64,000 bases of DNA from Scytonema sp. UIC 10036 (GTDB lineage: Bacteria; Cyanobacteriota; Cyanobacteriia; Cyanobacteriales; Nostocaceae). The notes beneath the pieces were generated by a model. It was not told where the DNA came from and ran no database searches. It saw only the letters and a list, made by a program, of their open reading frames with translations. The stretch lies in NCBI RefSeq assembly GCF_009725235.1, contig NZ_WJFC01000049.1:7163-71162 (forward strand). The letters are read 5' to 3'. The position numbers and the translations under genes were made by a program. The number at the start of each line of letters is the position of its first letter. The first letter of the stretch is position 1. This document shows, in pieces, positions 1-8,528 of this stretch.

Positions 1-1
1 T

Positions 2-121
2 TTTGCCTTCGTCACTACGTTACTCAATCATATTGAGTTAGCTCCTGTAGACTCAGAAACTAAAATGCAACCAATCCCTGGAAACATTTCTCAGCAACAA
101 CCAGTACAAGCGACAAGTTAA
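2..121 (+). CDS. C-terminal end of an unidentified protein (partial)
   Basis: An open frame enters from the left edge and ends at TAA 119-121. The visible 39 residues end in a Gln/Pro/Ser-rich tail (QQQPVQATS). No domain can be recognised from so little. It is on the same strand as the sdhA-like gene but separated from it by about 230 bases of repeats, so an operon is unlikely. It could also be a chance open frame. Confidence 0.4.
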   Translation, partial: FAFVTTLLNHIELAPVDSETKMQPIPGNISQQQPVQATS

Positions 122-352
122 TGTGCTAATAGCTAATTGCTAATGGCTAATTGCTAATGGAAGCAGTTGGTATTCATGCAACCTCCCTGCTGAGAGCGGG
201 GAATTTTTTTTCAAAACAGACCAAAAATGTATGAAGTATGAAGTATAAAGTATAAAGGGTGAAGACCAGAAATTCCGGTATAAAAATAATTAGTTATATT
301 TCACATTTTATACTTTATCCTTCATCCTTTATCCTTCATATTTTGTATCATT
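122..352. repeat. Short heptamer repeats and AT-rich leader before sdhA
   Basis: Alternating heptamers of the GCTAATT/GCTAATG type fill about 122-160. Farther on, 'tatgaagtataaag' and 'ttcatcctttatcc' tracts form an imperfect inverted repeat (about 226-345). This is the short tandemly repeated sequence type common in filamentous cyanobacteria. No clear promoter or Shine-Dalgarno is visible for the next gene. Confidence 0.7.
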
Positions 353-2080
353 ATGTTTGAGCATGATGTGATTATTGTCGGGGGCGGATTGGCTGGATGT
401 CGTGCAGCAGTGGAAATTGCTAGAACTGACCCCAGTATTAATGTAGCGGTGGTGGCGAAAACTCACCCTATTCGCTCGCACTCAGTTGCTGCACAAGGTG
501 GTATTGCAGCTACATTAAAAAATGTGGATTCTACTGATACTTGGGAAGCTCACGCTTTTGATACGGTGAAGGGTTCTGACTATTTAGCAGACCAAGATGC
601 GGTAGAAATTCTTACCCGTGAAGCACCGGATGTGGTCATTGATTTAGAACACATGGGAGTATTGTTCTCTCGCTTAAACGATGGTCGCATTGCCCAGCGT
701 GCTTTTGGCGGACATTCTCACAATCGGACTTGCTACGCTGCGGATAAAACGGGTCATGCTATCTTGCACGAGTTGGTAAATAATTTAAGACGGCATGGTG
801 TTAAGCTTTACCAAGAATGGTACGTAATGCGTCTGATTTTAGAAGAGGGTCAGGCAAAAGGTGTTGTCATGTACCGCCTTGAAGATGGGAAAATTGAGGT
901 GGTGCGGGCTAAAGCCGTTATGTTTGCCACTGGTGGTTATGGTCGAGTGTATAACACTACATCCAATGACTATGCATCTACTGGTGATGGCTTGGCAATG
1001 ACTGCGGCTGCGGGTTTGCCTTTGGAGGATATGGAATTTGTTCAGTTCCATCCTACTGGGTTGTATCCAGTGGGTGTGCTAATTTCCGAAGCGGTACGTG
1101 GAGAAGGGGCTTACCTCATCAATAGTGAGGGAGAACGTTTTATGGCAAGATATGCTCCAAGCCGCATGGAACTGGCTCCTCGCGATATTACTTCACGGGC
1201 GATCGCATATGAAATTCGTGCCGGACGTGGTATTCATCCTGATGGTAGTGCTGGTGGACCTTTTGTTTATTTAGATCTGCGGCATATGGGGAAAGAAAAA
1301 ATTATGAGTCGCGTCCCCTTTTGCTGGGAAGAAGCACATCGCTTAGTCGGTGTTGATGCAGTGACTCAACCCATGCCAGTCAGACCCACCATTCATTATT
1401 GCATGGGCGGTATCCCTGTGAATACTGACGGACAAGTACGCAGTAGTGGTGAGGGTTTGGTTGACGGGTTCTTTGCAGCTGGAGAAACTGCTTGTGTTTC
1501 CGTACATGGCGCAAATCGCTTGGGTAGCAATTCTTTGTTGGAATGTGTCGTTTATGGACGTAGAACTGGGGCAGCAATAGCACAATATGTGCAAAAACGC
1601 AAGCTACCCCTTGTGGACGAGCAACGCTACATTACCGAAGCCAAGCAACAAATACAAACTTTGTTAGACCAGCGCGGACAATACCGCATCAATCAAGTCC
1701 GCCAAGCTTTTCAGGATTGCATGACCCAGTATTGCGGTGTTTTCCGAACAGAAGAATTAATGCGTGAAGGGCTGTTGAAATTACAAGAATTACAACAGCA
1801 GTATTCGCAAATTTATCTAGATGATAAAGGCGACTGTTGGAACACCGAAATTGTGGAAGCGATGGAAATGAGAAGTTTGATGTTAGTAGGGCGTATTATT
1901 CTCGAATCAGCCGCCAATCGTCGGGAAAGCCGGGGCGCTCATTTCCGCGAAGATTATCCTGAAAGAGACGATCCTAACTTCCTCAAGCACACGATGGCTT
2001 ATTATTCTCCTGCTGGGATTGATATCCAATATCGTCACGTTGCTATGACTATGTTCCAGCCACAAGAGAGAAAGTATTGA
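353..2080 (+). CDS. sdhA: Succinate dehydrogenase / fumarate reductase flavoprotein subunit
   Basis: This is the FAD-binding catalytic subunit that oxidises succinate to fumarate (or the reverse), normally working with an iron-sulfur subunit at the membrane. The 575 residues have the usual family length. The dinucleotide-binding motif GGGLAG is at residues 10-15, and [10 protein letters not shown] carries His43, the position of covalent FAD attachment in the family. The substrate-site motif QFHPTGLYP is near 231-239 and [13 protein letters not shown] lies in the C-terminal half. No sdhB or cytochrome subunit is adjacent, which is usual in cyanobacteria where sdh genes are scattered. In cyanobacteria the enzyme feeds electrons to plastoquinone. 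L-aspartate oxidase (NadB) is a relative, but the motifs and length fit SdhA/FrdA better. Confidence 0.93.
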   Translation: MFEHDVIIVGGGLAGCRAAVEIARTDPSINVAVVAKTHPIRSHSVAAQGGIAATLKNVDSTDTWEAHAFDTVKGSDYLADQDAVEILTREAPDVVIDLEHMGVLFSRLNDGRIAQRAFGGHSHNRTCYAADKTGHAILHELVNNLRRHGVKLYQEWYVMRLILEEGQAKGVVMYRLEDGKIEVVRAKAVMFATGGYGRVYNTTSNDYASTGDGLAMTAAAGLPLEDMEFVQFHPTGLYPVGVLISEAVRGEGAYLINSEGERFMARYAPSRMELAPRDITSRAIAYEIRAGRGIHPDGSAGGPFVYLDLRHMGKEKIMSRVPFCWEEAHRLVGVDAVTQPMPVRPTIHYCMGGIPVNTDGQVRSSGEGLVDGFFAAGETACVSVHGANRLGSNSLLECVVYGRRTGAAIAQYVQKRKLPLVDEQRYITEAKQQIQTLLDQRGQYRINQVRQAFQDCMTQYCGVFRTEELMREGLLKLQELQQQYSQIYLDDKGDCWNTEIVEAMEMRSLMLVGRIILESAANRRESRGAHFREDYPERDDPNFLKHTMAYYSPAGIDIQYRHVAMTMFQPQERKY

Positions 2081-2215
2081 ACTGGCTAATGGCTAATGGC
2101 TAATGGCTAATGGCTAATGGCTAATGGTTAATGGCTAATGGCTAATGGTAAGAACGCAACTAACAACTAGCAATTAGCAATTAGCAATTAGCAATTAGCA
2201 ATTAGCAATTAGCAA
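2081..2215. repeat. Two opposed heptamer repeat arrays
   Basis: About nine tandem GGCTAAT units (2084-2150) are followed by seven or so TAGCAAT units (about 2167-2213). The second unit is close to the reverse complement of the first, so the transcript could fold into a long hairpin just downstream of sdhA. The array may act as a transcription barrier, but no separate U-tract terminator is visible. Confidence 0.85.
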
Positions 2216-2252
2216 TCCCTTTACATATCCAAAGACAGATGTATAATTGCTT

Positions 2253-2430
2253 AAATGAAGGGGAGTAGCTACTGGCAAAGAGTTTTTGTCAGTGCATCTG
2301 AATCAACATACTGGCGATAAGCCTGGTTCGGGTGACAAGAAGCTTGAAAAAGTCAAAAGTCGAAAATGTCCGGTTGATAAATTATTGACTTTTGACTTAA
2401 GGCTGCTTATTGGAAGTGAGACCTTCACTA
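2253..2430 (+). ncRNA. yybP-ykoY manganese riboswitch
   Basis: The hallmark GGGGAGTAGCT (2261-2271) follows TGAAGG (2256-2261), which pairs perfectly with CCTTCA (2422-2427) to close P1. The second conserved piece, TCAACATACTGGCG (2303-2316), and the AGACCTTC element (2419-2426) are both present. A further arm is supported by ATAAGC (2317-2322) pairing with GCTTAT (2405-2410). Its outer part contains a 12-bp inverted repeat, AAGTCAAAAGTC (2350-2361) against GACTTTTGACTT (2387-2398), which looks like an extra stem in the variable loop. Known members bind Mn2+ and control manganese exporters, matching the UPF0016 gene starting 92 bases downstream. The segment 2431-2506 has further hairpins (TCACAC/GTGTGA around 2434-2452) and is probably the expression platform. 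Confidence 0.88.
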
Positions 2431-2521
2431 GGTTCACACAACGAAAGTGTGAGCTTGGTGAAGTCTTGTCAACTCTCATCAAGCTCACATGGGGAGATAA
2501 TTCTTAAAGGAGCTTGAGAGA

Positions 2522-3142
2522 GTGTTGTCAGCTTTTACGGCGGGTTTGTTATTAATTACGGTTTCTGAGTTGGGCGATAAAACATTTTTCATCGCTGTGA
2601 TTTTGTCGATGAAACACTCACGGCGTTTGGTTTTTGCAGGCGCGATCGCTGCTTTAGCTGCAATGACTATACTTTCTGTAGCAGTGGGACAAGCAGTTTC
2701 GTTACTCCCAAAAAGTTTTATTCATCATGCTGAAATAGCTCTGTTTTTTGGTTTTGGTGTCAAGCTACTTTACGATGGATACCGCATGCCAGTTGATACT
2801 TGTAGCACGGAAGTTGTCGAAGAAGCAAAAGCCGCCGTGGAAGTTGCTGATACGCAATCTTTAAAGAAGAAGAATTACTTAGGAGTTATACTACAAACTT
2901 TTGTGCTGACGTTTATGGCAGAATGGGGCGATCGCACTCAAATTGCCACCATAGCACTAGCAGCGGGGAATAATCCTATAGGGGTGACAACAGGTGCAAT
3001 TTTGGGACACGCTATTTGTGCCGCTATTGCTGTCATTGGTGGAAGAATGATTGCTGGGCGAATTTCTGAGCGCACTGTTACCCTAGTTGGTGGATTTTTA
3101 TTTCTTTTATTTGGTGTCTTAGCTGCAATTGAAGGGAGCTAG
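2522..3142 (+). CDS. UPF0016/GDT1-family manganese exporter
   Basis: This 206-residue membrane protein has the two signature motifs of the family, SELGDKT (residues 15-21) and AEWGDRT (133-139). The acidic residues of both motifs are thought to bind the transported cation. About six hydrophobic segments flank an acidic central loop (about 95-115). The cyanobacterial homologue Mnx exports Mn2+ from the cytoplasm into the thylakoid lumen. The start is GTG 2522: AAGGAG at 2507-2512 lies nine bases upstream, although TTG 2525 is possible. The upstream manganese riboswitch agrees with the substrate, so expression should rise with intracellular Mn2+. Confidence 0.9.
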   Translation: MLSAFTAGLLLITVSELGDKTFFIAVILSMKHSRRLVFAGAIAALAAMTILSVAVGQAVSLLPKSFIHHAEIALFFGFGVKLLYDGYRMPVDTCSTEVVEEAKAAVEVADTQSLKKKNYLGVILQTFVLTFMAEWGDRTQIATIALAAGNNPIGVTTGAILGHAICAAIAVIGGRMIAGRISERTVTLVGGFLFLLFGVLAAIEGS

Positions 3143-3305
3143 GGAGACAAGGGGACAAGGGGACAAGGGGACAAGGGGACAAGGGGGACAAGGGGAATCT
3201 TCTTCCTTGTCTACCCGCTCCCTGGTCTACCTTGTCTACCCCCGCTCCCTGGTCTACCTTGTCTACCCCTCTACCTTGTCTACCCCCTCTCCCTTGTCCC
3301 AATCC
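3143..3305. repeat. GGGGACA and CTACCTTGT tandem repeats
   Basis: Roughly seven GGGGACA(A) heptamers occupy 3146-3196. Several CTACCTTGT/CCCGCTCCCTGGT units follow at 3210-3290. The two halves are partly complementary (ACAAGGGG against CCCTTGT), giving a hairpin between two convergent genes that may act as a two-way terminator. Confidence 0.8.
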
Positions 3306-4199
3306 CTATCCCTCCGGCGTTGGTGATGCTGTGGGAGAAGAAGCAGGTGAGGGTGATGTTGCTGCTTCGTTGTTAATTTCATCTTTATACTGGGCTGGTG
3401 CTAAAGCTGCAGCCCTAGTAAATAAAATTTTTGCCTCTTCTGTTTTGCCCTGTTTCTTGAACAGCATTGCTTTTGCTAAGACAGGACGAAAATCTTGCTT
3501 GTCGTTCTTAATGGCGCGATCGTAAACATTAAGGGCTTGAGCATATTTCTTTTGAGAGTCATAAACATTGCCCAAAAGCACTTGTACGGCTACTGTATCC
3601 ACGCTTCCTGGCTGAATTTTATTTGCTTGAGCAGCAGTATTGAGCGTATCTTGTAGCAAACCAATGGCTGCTTCGGGTCGTTTTTGGTCTAACAGAAGTG
3701 CTACCATACCTTGCAAAGCATATAAGTCACCCGGTTTACTTTCCAAAACCGAGCGATAAATTTGGGCTGCTCCTTCTCTATCCCCAATTTGGTGCTTTGC
3801 TTGAGCAAGCAACACTGCATATCGTGTTTGCTCTGGCTTCAGCTTAGCTAACCTTTCTAGAGGTTCAATCACCTCTTTAATATTACTCCCCTTCAAACGT
3901 ATCAGTTGTAAACGGGTTTCAATTAAGCCTCGCAGCGCTGTTTCGTTATCTGGTTCTCGTTGCAAAACTTGTTCGTAACCTCTTGCAGCGTCTTCCAGTT
4001 TAGATTTTTCGTTAGAGGATGTCGAACTGCTTCTGTTGCTGCTAGATTCTTGCGTTGAAGGCTGCGTGTCGTTGAACGCTGCAATCAAAGGAATCATTGA
4101 CACTCCAACAAAAGCAATAACTGCGAGTAGCAAAACTGCATTAACCATCCAGCGATTGCGAGATTGAGACACAAAACCGTCCTTAAACTCTAACAACAA
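3306..4199 (-). CDS. Membrane-anchored tetratricopeptide-repeat protein
   Basis: The 297-residue protein has one N-terminal membrane segment (about residues 18-42), then a Ser/Thr/Asn-rich linker, then TPR units from about residue 68 to 270. Units can be recognised by patterns such as YEQVLQREPDNETAL, YRSVLESKPGDLYALQG and YDRAIKNDKQDFRPVLAKA. The tail is Pro/Ser/Thr-rich. TPR domains bind partner proteins, so a scaffold or assembly-factor role at the plasma or thylakoid membrane is likely; no partner can be named from the context. The gene converges on the Mn exporter. Confidence 0.75.
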   Translation of the reverse strand: MLLEFKDGFVSQSRNRWMVNAVLLLAVIAFVGVSMIPLIAAFNDTQPSTQESSSNRSSSTSSNEKSKLEDAARGYEQVLQREPDNETALRGLIETRLQLIRLKGSNIKEVIEPLERLAKLKPEQTRYAVLLAQAKHQIGDREGAAQIYRSVLESKPGDLYALQGMVALLLDQKRPEAAIGLLQDTLNTAAQANKIQPGSVDTVAVQVLLGNVYDSQKKYAQALNVYDRAIKNDKQDFRPVLAKAMLFKKQGKTEEAKILFTRAAALAPAQYKDEINNEAATSPSPASSPTASPTPEG

Positions 4200-4638
4200 A
4201 AGAAAGTATGAAGGCTAAAGGATAAAGGATGAAAGTGGAATTACAATGTAACTCACCTCATACTTCCTACTTCAAACTTTAGTTGACATTATCGGTCACA
4301 GAAATCTATCGAGTTAAAAATTTTAAAAACTTTGCGGAATCTCGTGACTTACTTGTGAATTTTATAACAAATAGCAATATACGCACTCCATACAAGTGTT
4401 GACTTTAGGAGGAACCTTCTGAGTTTGAGCTATGATATGCTTCCGAAACCAGTTATAGAGGCGCTAAATTACACCTAAGCATCATATGTATGCGAAGTTT
4501 TGCGTCTTAAATGTTACGTAGAGCGTTAGGCGTAGTTGTCTTGAAAGGAAATATACTTTCAAGCGCCGCACAAACGCTCTTTCCAGCTGCCTTAGTAAAA
4601 TCCCACAATGGGATCTGTCTCCGCCACAAGGAGTTTTT
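4200..4638. other. Intergenic region between divergent genes
   Basis: 439 bases separate two divergently transcribed genes. 4205-4275 carries an imperfect inverted repeat ('agtatgaaggctaaagg' against 'cctcatacttcctacttc'), of the dispersed type seen elsewhere in the window. The rest is AT-rich and should contain both promoters. I see no RNA gene. AAGGAG at 4628-4633 serves the right-hand gene. Confidence 0.6.
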
Positions 4639-5688
4639 ATGAATTCCGACCTGATGCCGTCGCCTGAATCGTCCAATTTAATGGCTTCAATAGAAGCTCA
4701 AACAAATCAAGATGCAAATGCAAATGCAAATGCAAACGCAAATGCAGACGCAAATGAAAATGCAGTGCCTTCTGTTCCCGAACCAGAAAACTTGCTCGAA
4801 CCTTCCGGTGAGACTGCCAGTAATGGGAACGTCGTTAGCAGGCAACAACCAATTCCACCTCCTAGCGAACCAATGCAGTATCGAGCCATTGGCTTAGTTC
4901 GAGGTCGTTACGTTGCTAGTGAGGAACAATTTACCCAAGGTAAATTGGTAACCTCAGATGGTACAGAGCTTGATGCCGTCCTTCTGGGTCGAATCATGAG
5001 TTTGGTGAAAAATCATTTAGACTTGGAAGCAGAACATCTGTGGGTCGTTTACCCTCGCACTCGCCAAGAAAATGATAATCTGCATCTACAGATTGTAGGA
5101 GTTTGGGAGCCGGAAAACTTGGCGCAAGGTCGTCAAGTAACTGATGAACAAGAAGATACGGCTTCTGAAGATTTGCTAACACCGAAAGAAGGCTCATTAA
5201 AGCCCGTGCTGTCATCTTCAGAAATTCCAGACGGTGGTTTTTCTGTTCGTGGAGAAGTTGTTTACCAGTCCAATGAAGCAGGCAATTTGGTCATTAAAAT
5301 TAAGCAAGCTCCACGCAAACAAAATGACAAACCCAAGTATTTTAAGTTAAAGCTAACAGCTAAGCTTGAGACTAAAGCAGTTGGTAAGTTCTGGGACTTT
5401 CAAGTCACGCGGAAAGCCGATCTATTATTAGTCGAAAGTGGTGAAGTGATTGCCGATTTACCCAAAAAGCGCAAACCACAAAGACCTGGTGGTTTCAAAG
5501 GAGGTGGGCGGCGTCCTGGCGGTCTTGGCAACAAAAAACCATTTGCCCCCAGACAGCGGAGTGGGGAACCTCAACGCCCCATTCGGAAAATCGGTGACGC
5601 CTCTACACCTACACCATCGCGTCCGAGTCCCGTCTCTACCAAACCTACTCCTAAGCCAGTGAAGCGCCCGAAACCAAATCAGGAATAA
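4639..5688 (+). CDS. Hypothetical protein with Asn-Ala repeat and basic Pro/Gly-rich tail
   Basis: Function not recognised. The 349-residue product starts at ATG 4639, with AAGGAG five bases upstream. Residues about 25-40 are a run of Asn-Ala/Asp-Ala dipeptides encoded by tandem GCAAAT/GCAAAC hexamers. A folded-looking central part (about 78-275) includes YRAIGLVRGRYV and a repeated small beta-rich pattern (GGFSVRGEVVYQS, YFKLKLTA). The last 70 residues are very basic and rich in Pro and Gly (KKRKPQRPGGFKGGGRRPGG, then Thr/Pro repeats), suggesting RNA or nucleic-acid contact. It stands alone, convergent with the next gene. The architecture resembles conserved cyanobacterial hypothetical proteins. 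Confidence 0.75.
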   Translation: MNSDLMPSPESSNLMASIEAQTNQDANANANANANADANENAVPSVPEPENLLEPSGETASNGNVVSRQQPIPPPSEPMQYRAIGLVRGRYVASEEQFTQGKLVTSDGTELDAVLLGRIMSLVKNHLDLEAEHLWVVYPRTRQENDNLHLQIVGVWEPENLAQGRQVTDEQEDTASEDLLTPKEGSLKPVLSSSEIPDGGFSVRGEVVYQSNEAGNLVIKIKQAPRKQNDKPKYFKLKLTAKLETKAVGKFWDFQVTRKADLLLVESGEVIADLPKKRKPQRPGGFKGGGRRPGGLGNKKPFAPRQRSGEPQRPIRKIGDASTPTPSRPSPVSTKPTPKPVKRPKPNQE

Positions 5689-5772
5689 GGATGAATTATG
5701 AATTATGAATTATGAATTATGAATTATAAAATTAAAAAAAATTCATCATTCAGCATTCATAATTCATAATTT
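5689..5772. repeat. ATGAATT tandem repeats with inverted copy
   Basis: Five or so ATGAATT heptamers (5691-5727) are followed by their inverted form (TTCATAATTCATAATT, about 5751-5771). Together they give a hairpin between convergent genes and may serve as a two-way terminator. Confidence 0.75.
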
Positions 5773-6942
5773 CTAAAACTCCGTCCATCGGTCTTGGGGG
5801 AGAAAAGACCTCTCCATTGGGATTTGAGCAACGGGTTCTGTGAGCGTAAAGTCGCCTAATTCAATCCATTTTTTTAACTCTAGGGCAACTTGCCGGGAGA
5901 AAAATAAACTCGCAAGGGGTGCTACACGTACAGTTTTACCTTCAATGGTTATGCGTCCGGATTTAAGTTGGGCATAACTGACTAAACCAAAGGTGGGACG
6001 AACTCGTCGCGGAATAGAAAAATCTACTACCGGGGCTACTAGGTCTTTGTCTTGGATGGCACATTTTGCAACGACTTCTTCGTTTAAGACGGGAAGTGGT
6101 ATCCCCACTCCTAACATTAAAGATGGACCGTAGCTTTTGAAGTAACAACCTCTCACCCAATGACTGTCCATTTGCTTGGCGTCACCAATTAACGCTAAAG
6201 TTGCAGCCGGACCGATGGGTGTTCGATTTGGTAAACGCTTTTGTAGGGGGAAGTGCTGGGTTCCTTCCCAAGCAACGTAACCAATTCCACCTCCTAGAAA
6301 AATTCTTGTACCAATTCCAATAAGTTGTAAGTCTGGATCGTTGAGTAAAGGGGCGATCGCACCAGGGTTAGAGTAAACTGCATTGCTTAAACGTGGCTGT
6401 AGCGGACCGAGGTAAGTGTACAACGGGCGATCGCCTCCATTCACCCCTACTATAAAATTTTGATATAAATTACGAGGATTGAATAAATAAAATTGATTGA
6501 TTGTTTCACGAGTAATCGTTGTTTCAAAGGTGGCTCTTGGATAACAATCTGTGACTTGTCCTTGCGCCTTTACGTGTACGGGTTTGCCAGCTATCAAGTC
6601 TTCAATGACATGACCCCCGCCACGTTCCCGGACTTCTTCGCCGTCCATTACTTCCACCGCACAACTTGCACCTAAGTACAAATCTACTGCTCCAAAACCA
6701 GAGTAGACGGGTACATTATCTAACCAGCAGCGACGAATTTTAATTGGTGGGTCAGTGTGTCCGAGATTAATAATCGCACCACTAGATTCCATCGGCTCAA
6801 AAGTACCAGTTGTGATGACATCAACTTCTTTAGTAACTTTTGTTACACCAATTTCTTGAACTCGGACTTTTAATTCCTCTGCGGTCAGTACTACCGCCTG
6901 CTTGCGGCTGATTTTGTCATTGATTTCCGCAATTGTTCGCAT
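5773..6942 (-). CDS. Homocysteine biosynthesis protein (DUF39/HcyBio family)
   Basis: The roughly 389-residue protein matches the DUF39 family. In methanogens and sulfate reducers this family takes part in making homocysteine from aspartate semialdehyde and a sulfide donor. Family-like stretches include VITTGTFEPMESSGA, NLGHTDPPIKIRRCW, YLGAS and a Gly-rich IGIGTRIFLGGGIGY. Conserved cysteines occur in the RRCWLDN and GASCAVEV segments. No CBS or ferredoxin domain, as found in archaeal forms, is fused. I chose the start at MRTIAEIN (6942); an ATG ten codons upstream (6972) is open, but neither has a clear Shine-Dalgarno. No sulfur-metabolism genes adjoin it, so the role is inferred from family only. 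Confidence 0.8.
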   Translation of the reverse strand: MRTIAEINDKISRKQAVVLTAEELKVRVQEIGVTKVTKEVDVITTGTFEPMESSGAIINLGHTDPPIKIRRCWLDNVPVYSGFGAVDLYLGASCAVEVMDGEEVRERGGGHVIEDLIAGKPVHVKAQGQVTDCYPRATFETTITRETINQFYLFNPRNLYQNFIVGVNGGDRPLYTYLGPLQPRLSNAVYSNPGAIAPLLNDPDLQLIGIGTRIFLGGGIGYVAWEGTQHFPLQKRLPNRTPIGPAATLALIGDAKQMDSHWVRGCYFKSYGPSLMLGVGIPLPVLNEEVVAKCAIQDKDLVAPVVDFSIPRRVRPTFGLVSYAQLKSGRITIEGKTVRVAPLASLFFSRQVALELKKWIELGDFTLTEPVAQIPMERSFLPQDRWTEF

Positions 6943-6972
6943 AAATAAAGATGTAATTCCGATGCTTTTCAA

Positions 6973-7523
6973 TATAACAGTGACCAGTAATCAGTGACCA
7001 GTACGTAGGTTGGGTTGAGGAACGAAACCCAACATTTCCATGCCTTTGTTAAGTTTCTCCAGGGCGATCCCAACCCACAAAAATTCGAGATCCCTTGTAG
7101 TATTGATCGGCGACCGATGACCAGTAATCAGTGACCAGTGACCAATTAATTAGTTTTTGAGAGTATTTCGTATTTCCCCCTTTAAAAAGGGGAGCTTTGA
7201 GAGTATTCCCCCCTTTTTAAGGGGGACTGGGGGGATCTTGATACAACAGTAAACTTTACCAAAGCCTCTAAAACTCAAGACATTAAAGTAAAAAAACGAT
7301 TAATTTTACTTAAGGTTTGTTTAAAGTAGATTGATAACTCAAGATTTATACTGATATGTTTAGAAGCAAAGTAAAAATAAAAAAAAATCCATCACTGAAT
7401 TCTTTAAGAAGTTGGTGAGGTAGACAAAATTTTAACAACAATTAGAGTTAAACGTATTTGTTTTTTTGCATTATTTCATAAATTGATAAACTTTGATATT
7501 AATTTTCAATAGCACGAATATTT
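6973..7523. repeat. Intergenic region with several dispersed repeats
   Basis: Two copies of a GTGACCAGTAATCAGTGACCAG motif (about 6980 and 7118) flank a palindromic TAGGTTGGGTTGAGGAACGA element (7003-7034). At 7176-7235 lies the AT-cored palindrome CCCCCTTT...AAGGGGG, seen again near 8385, 13930 and 19430. The last 270 bases are AT-rich and probably hold the promoter of the protease gene. No RNA gene is visible. Confidence 0.7.
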
Positions 7524-8294
7524 ATGAGGTTCAATTCTAGCTTGCCAGCAACACTAATTGGAATATCGATGGTTATTGTGCAGACGCAAGTTGCTGCAGC
7601 GCCCTCTCCAATAGAAATTGATGAAATAGCACAAGCAATTACCGTACTGATTGATGCTGGAGATTTGGGTTCCGGTTCGGGGGTAATTATTAAGAAACAA
7701 GGTGATGTTTACTCTGTTGTTACCACCGCCCACGTACTCGAACGCTCAAAACTGAAATATGAAATTGTGGCTCCCGACAATCAAAAGTATGTGCTTGATT
7801 ACAGAACTGTTAAAAAGTTGCCTGCGGTAGATTTAGCAATTTTACAGTTTACTAGCCCAAAAAATTATAGAGTGGCAAAGTTTGGTGATTCGGATAGTAT
7901 TCAACGAAATGCCAAAGTTTACGTTGCTGGATTTCCCGGACGTTCAGCTACAATTCAACGTCCAATTTATAACTTTATGGCTGGAAAAGTGATTGCCAAT
8001 GCTTTGCGATCGCAACCCGTATCTGATAGCGGCTATAATTTGGTTTATGATAATTCAACTCTACCAGGAATGAGTGGTGGTCCGGTATTAAATGACCGAG
8101 GTGAGGTCATTGGAATTCACGGTAGAGGAGAAATTTTTAATTATGAGACTCCGAAGATAAATCCTCAGGTTGCTTTTGTATATACGGGTAGGAGTTTGGG
8201 TATTCCAATTAAAACATTTTTGCAATTAACAGGTAGGGGTGAAACAAGTGCAATTTTACCTTTGCCTGAAACTCCAATTGCGGTTTTTCCTTAG
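7524..8294 (+). CDS. Secreted trypsin-like serine protease
   Basis: The 256-residue protein starts with a signal peptide (hydrophobic core about 8-20, likely cleavage after residues 23-26, AAA). A chymotrypsin-fold protease domain follows. The catalytic triad is visible: His70 in TTAHV, Asp103 in AVDLAILQF and Ser184 in GMSGGPV. Gly-rich LGSGSGVII precedes the His strand, as in HtrA/V8-like enzymes. There is no PDZ domain, so it is shorter than DegP/HtrA and closer to cyanobacterial stand-alone S1-type peptidases. It should act in the periplasm or outside the cell. No partner gene is adjacent. Confidence 0.86.
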   Translation: MRFNSSLPATLIGISMVIVQTQVAAAPSPIEIDEIAQAITVLIDAGDLGSGSGVIIKKQGDVYSVVTTAHVLERSKLKYEIVAPDNQKYVLDYRTVKKLPAVDLAILQFTSPKNYRVAKFGDSDSIQRNAKVYVAGFPGRSATIQRPIYNFMAGKVIANALRSQPVSDSGYNLVYDNSTLPGMSGGPVLNDRGEVIGIHGRGEIFNYETPKINPQVAFVYTGRSLGIPIKTFLQLTGRGETSAILPLPETPIAVFP

Positions 8295-8528
8295 AGGATG
8301 TTTGAAAAGTCATGATTGATGTATCAAATATTTTTTACCCCACCCTAACCCAGACCGATGGATTGGTCCGGGAACTGAATTTTTCTTGTTTCCCCCCAAT
8401 CCATCGGGGGGACTAAGGGGGGGAATAATGTGATAAAAATCACAGCCAACCACTTTTAAAACATGCTCTTAAGTTGGTAGAGATATGATAGAGACTGAAA
8501 GGTTTTAAAATAGCCGATCGCACTTTAG
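8295..8528. repeat. Dispersed palindromic repeat downstream of protease
   Basis: 8335-8430 holds a palindrome, CCGATGGATTGG (about 8354) against CCAATCCATCGG (about 8396), followed by GGGGGGACTAAGGGGGG. It is related to the C-run/G-run elements elsewhere. The flanks 'ttgaaaagtcat' and 'cacttttaaaacat' resemble small-mobile-element edges. No coding potential. Confidence 0.65.

Noticed and set aside
2081..2215. Possible CRISPR array (regularly spaced repeats)
   Set aside because: The units are 7 bases long in direct contact with no spacers; these are tandem heptamers as found throughout filamentous cyanobacteria. The same applies to 3143-3300, 36600-36690 and 43093-43372.
2286..2507. A 73-codon frame ahead of the Mn exporter
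   Set aside because: It lies wholly in the riboswitch and its expression platform, with no protein character.
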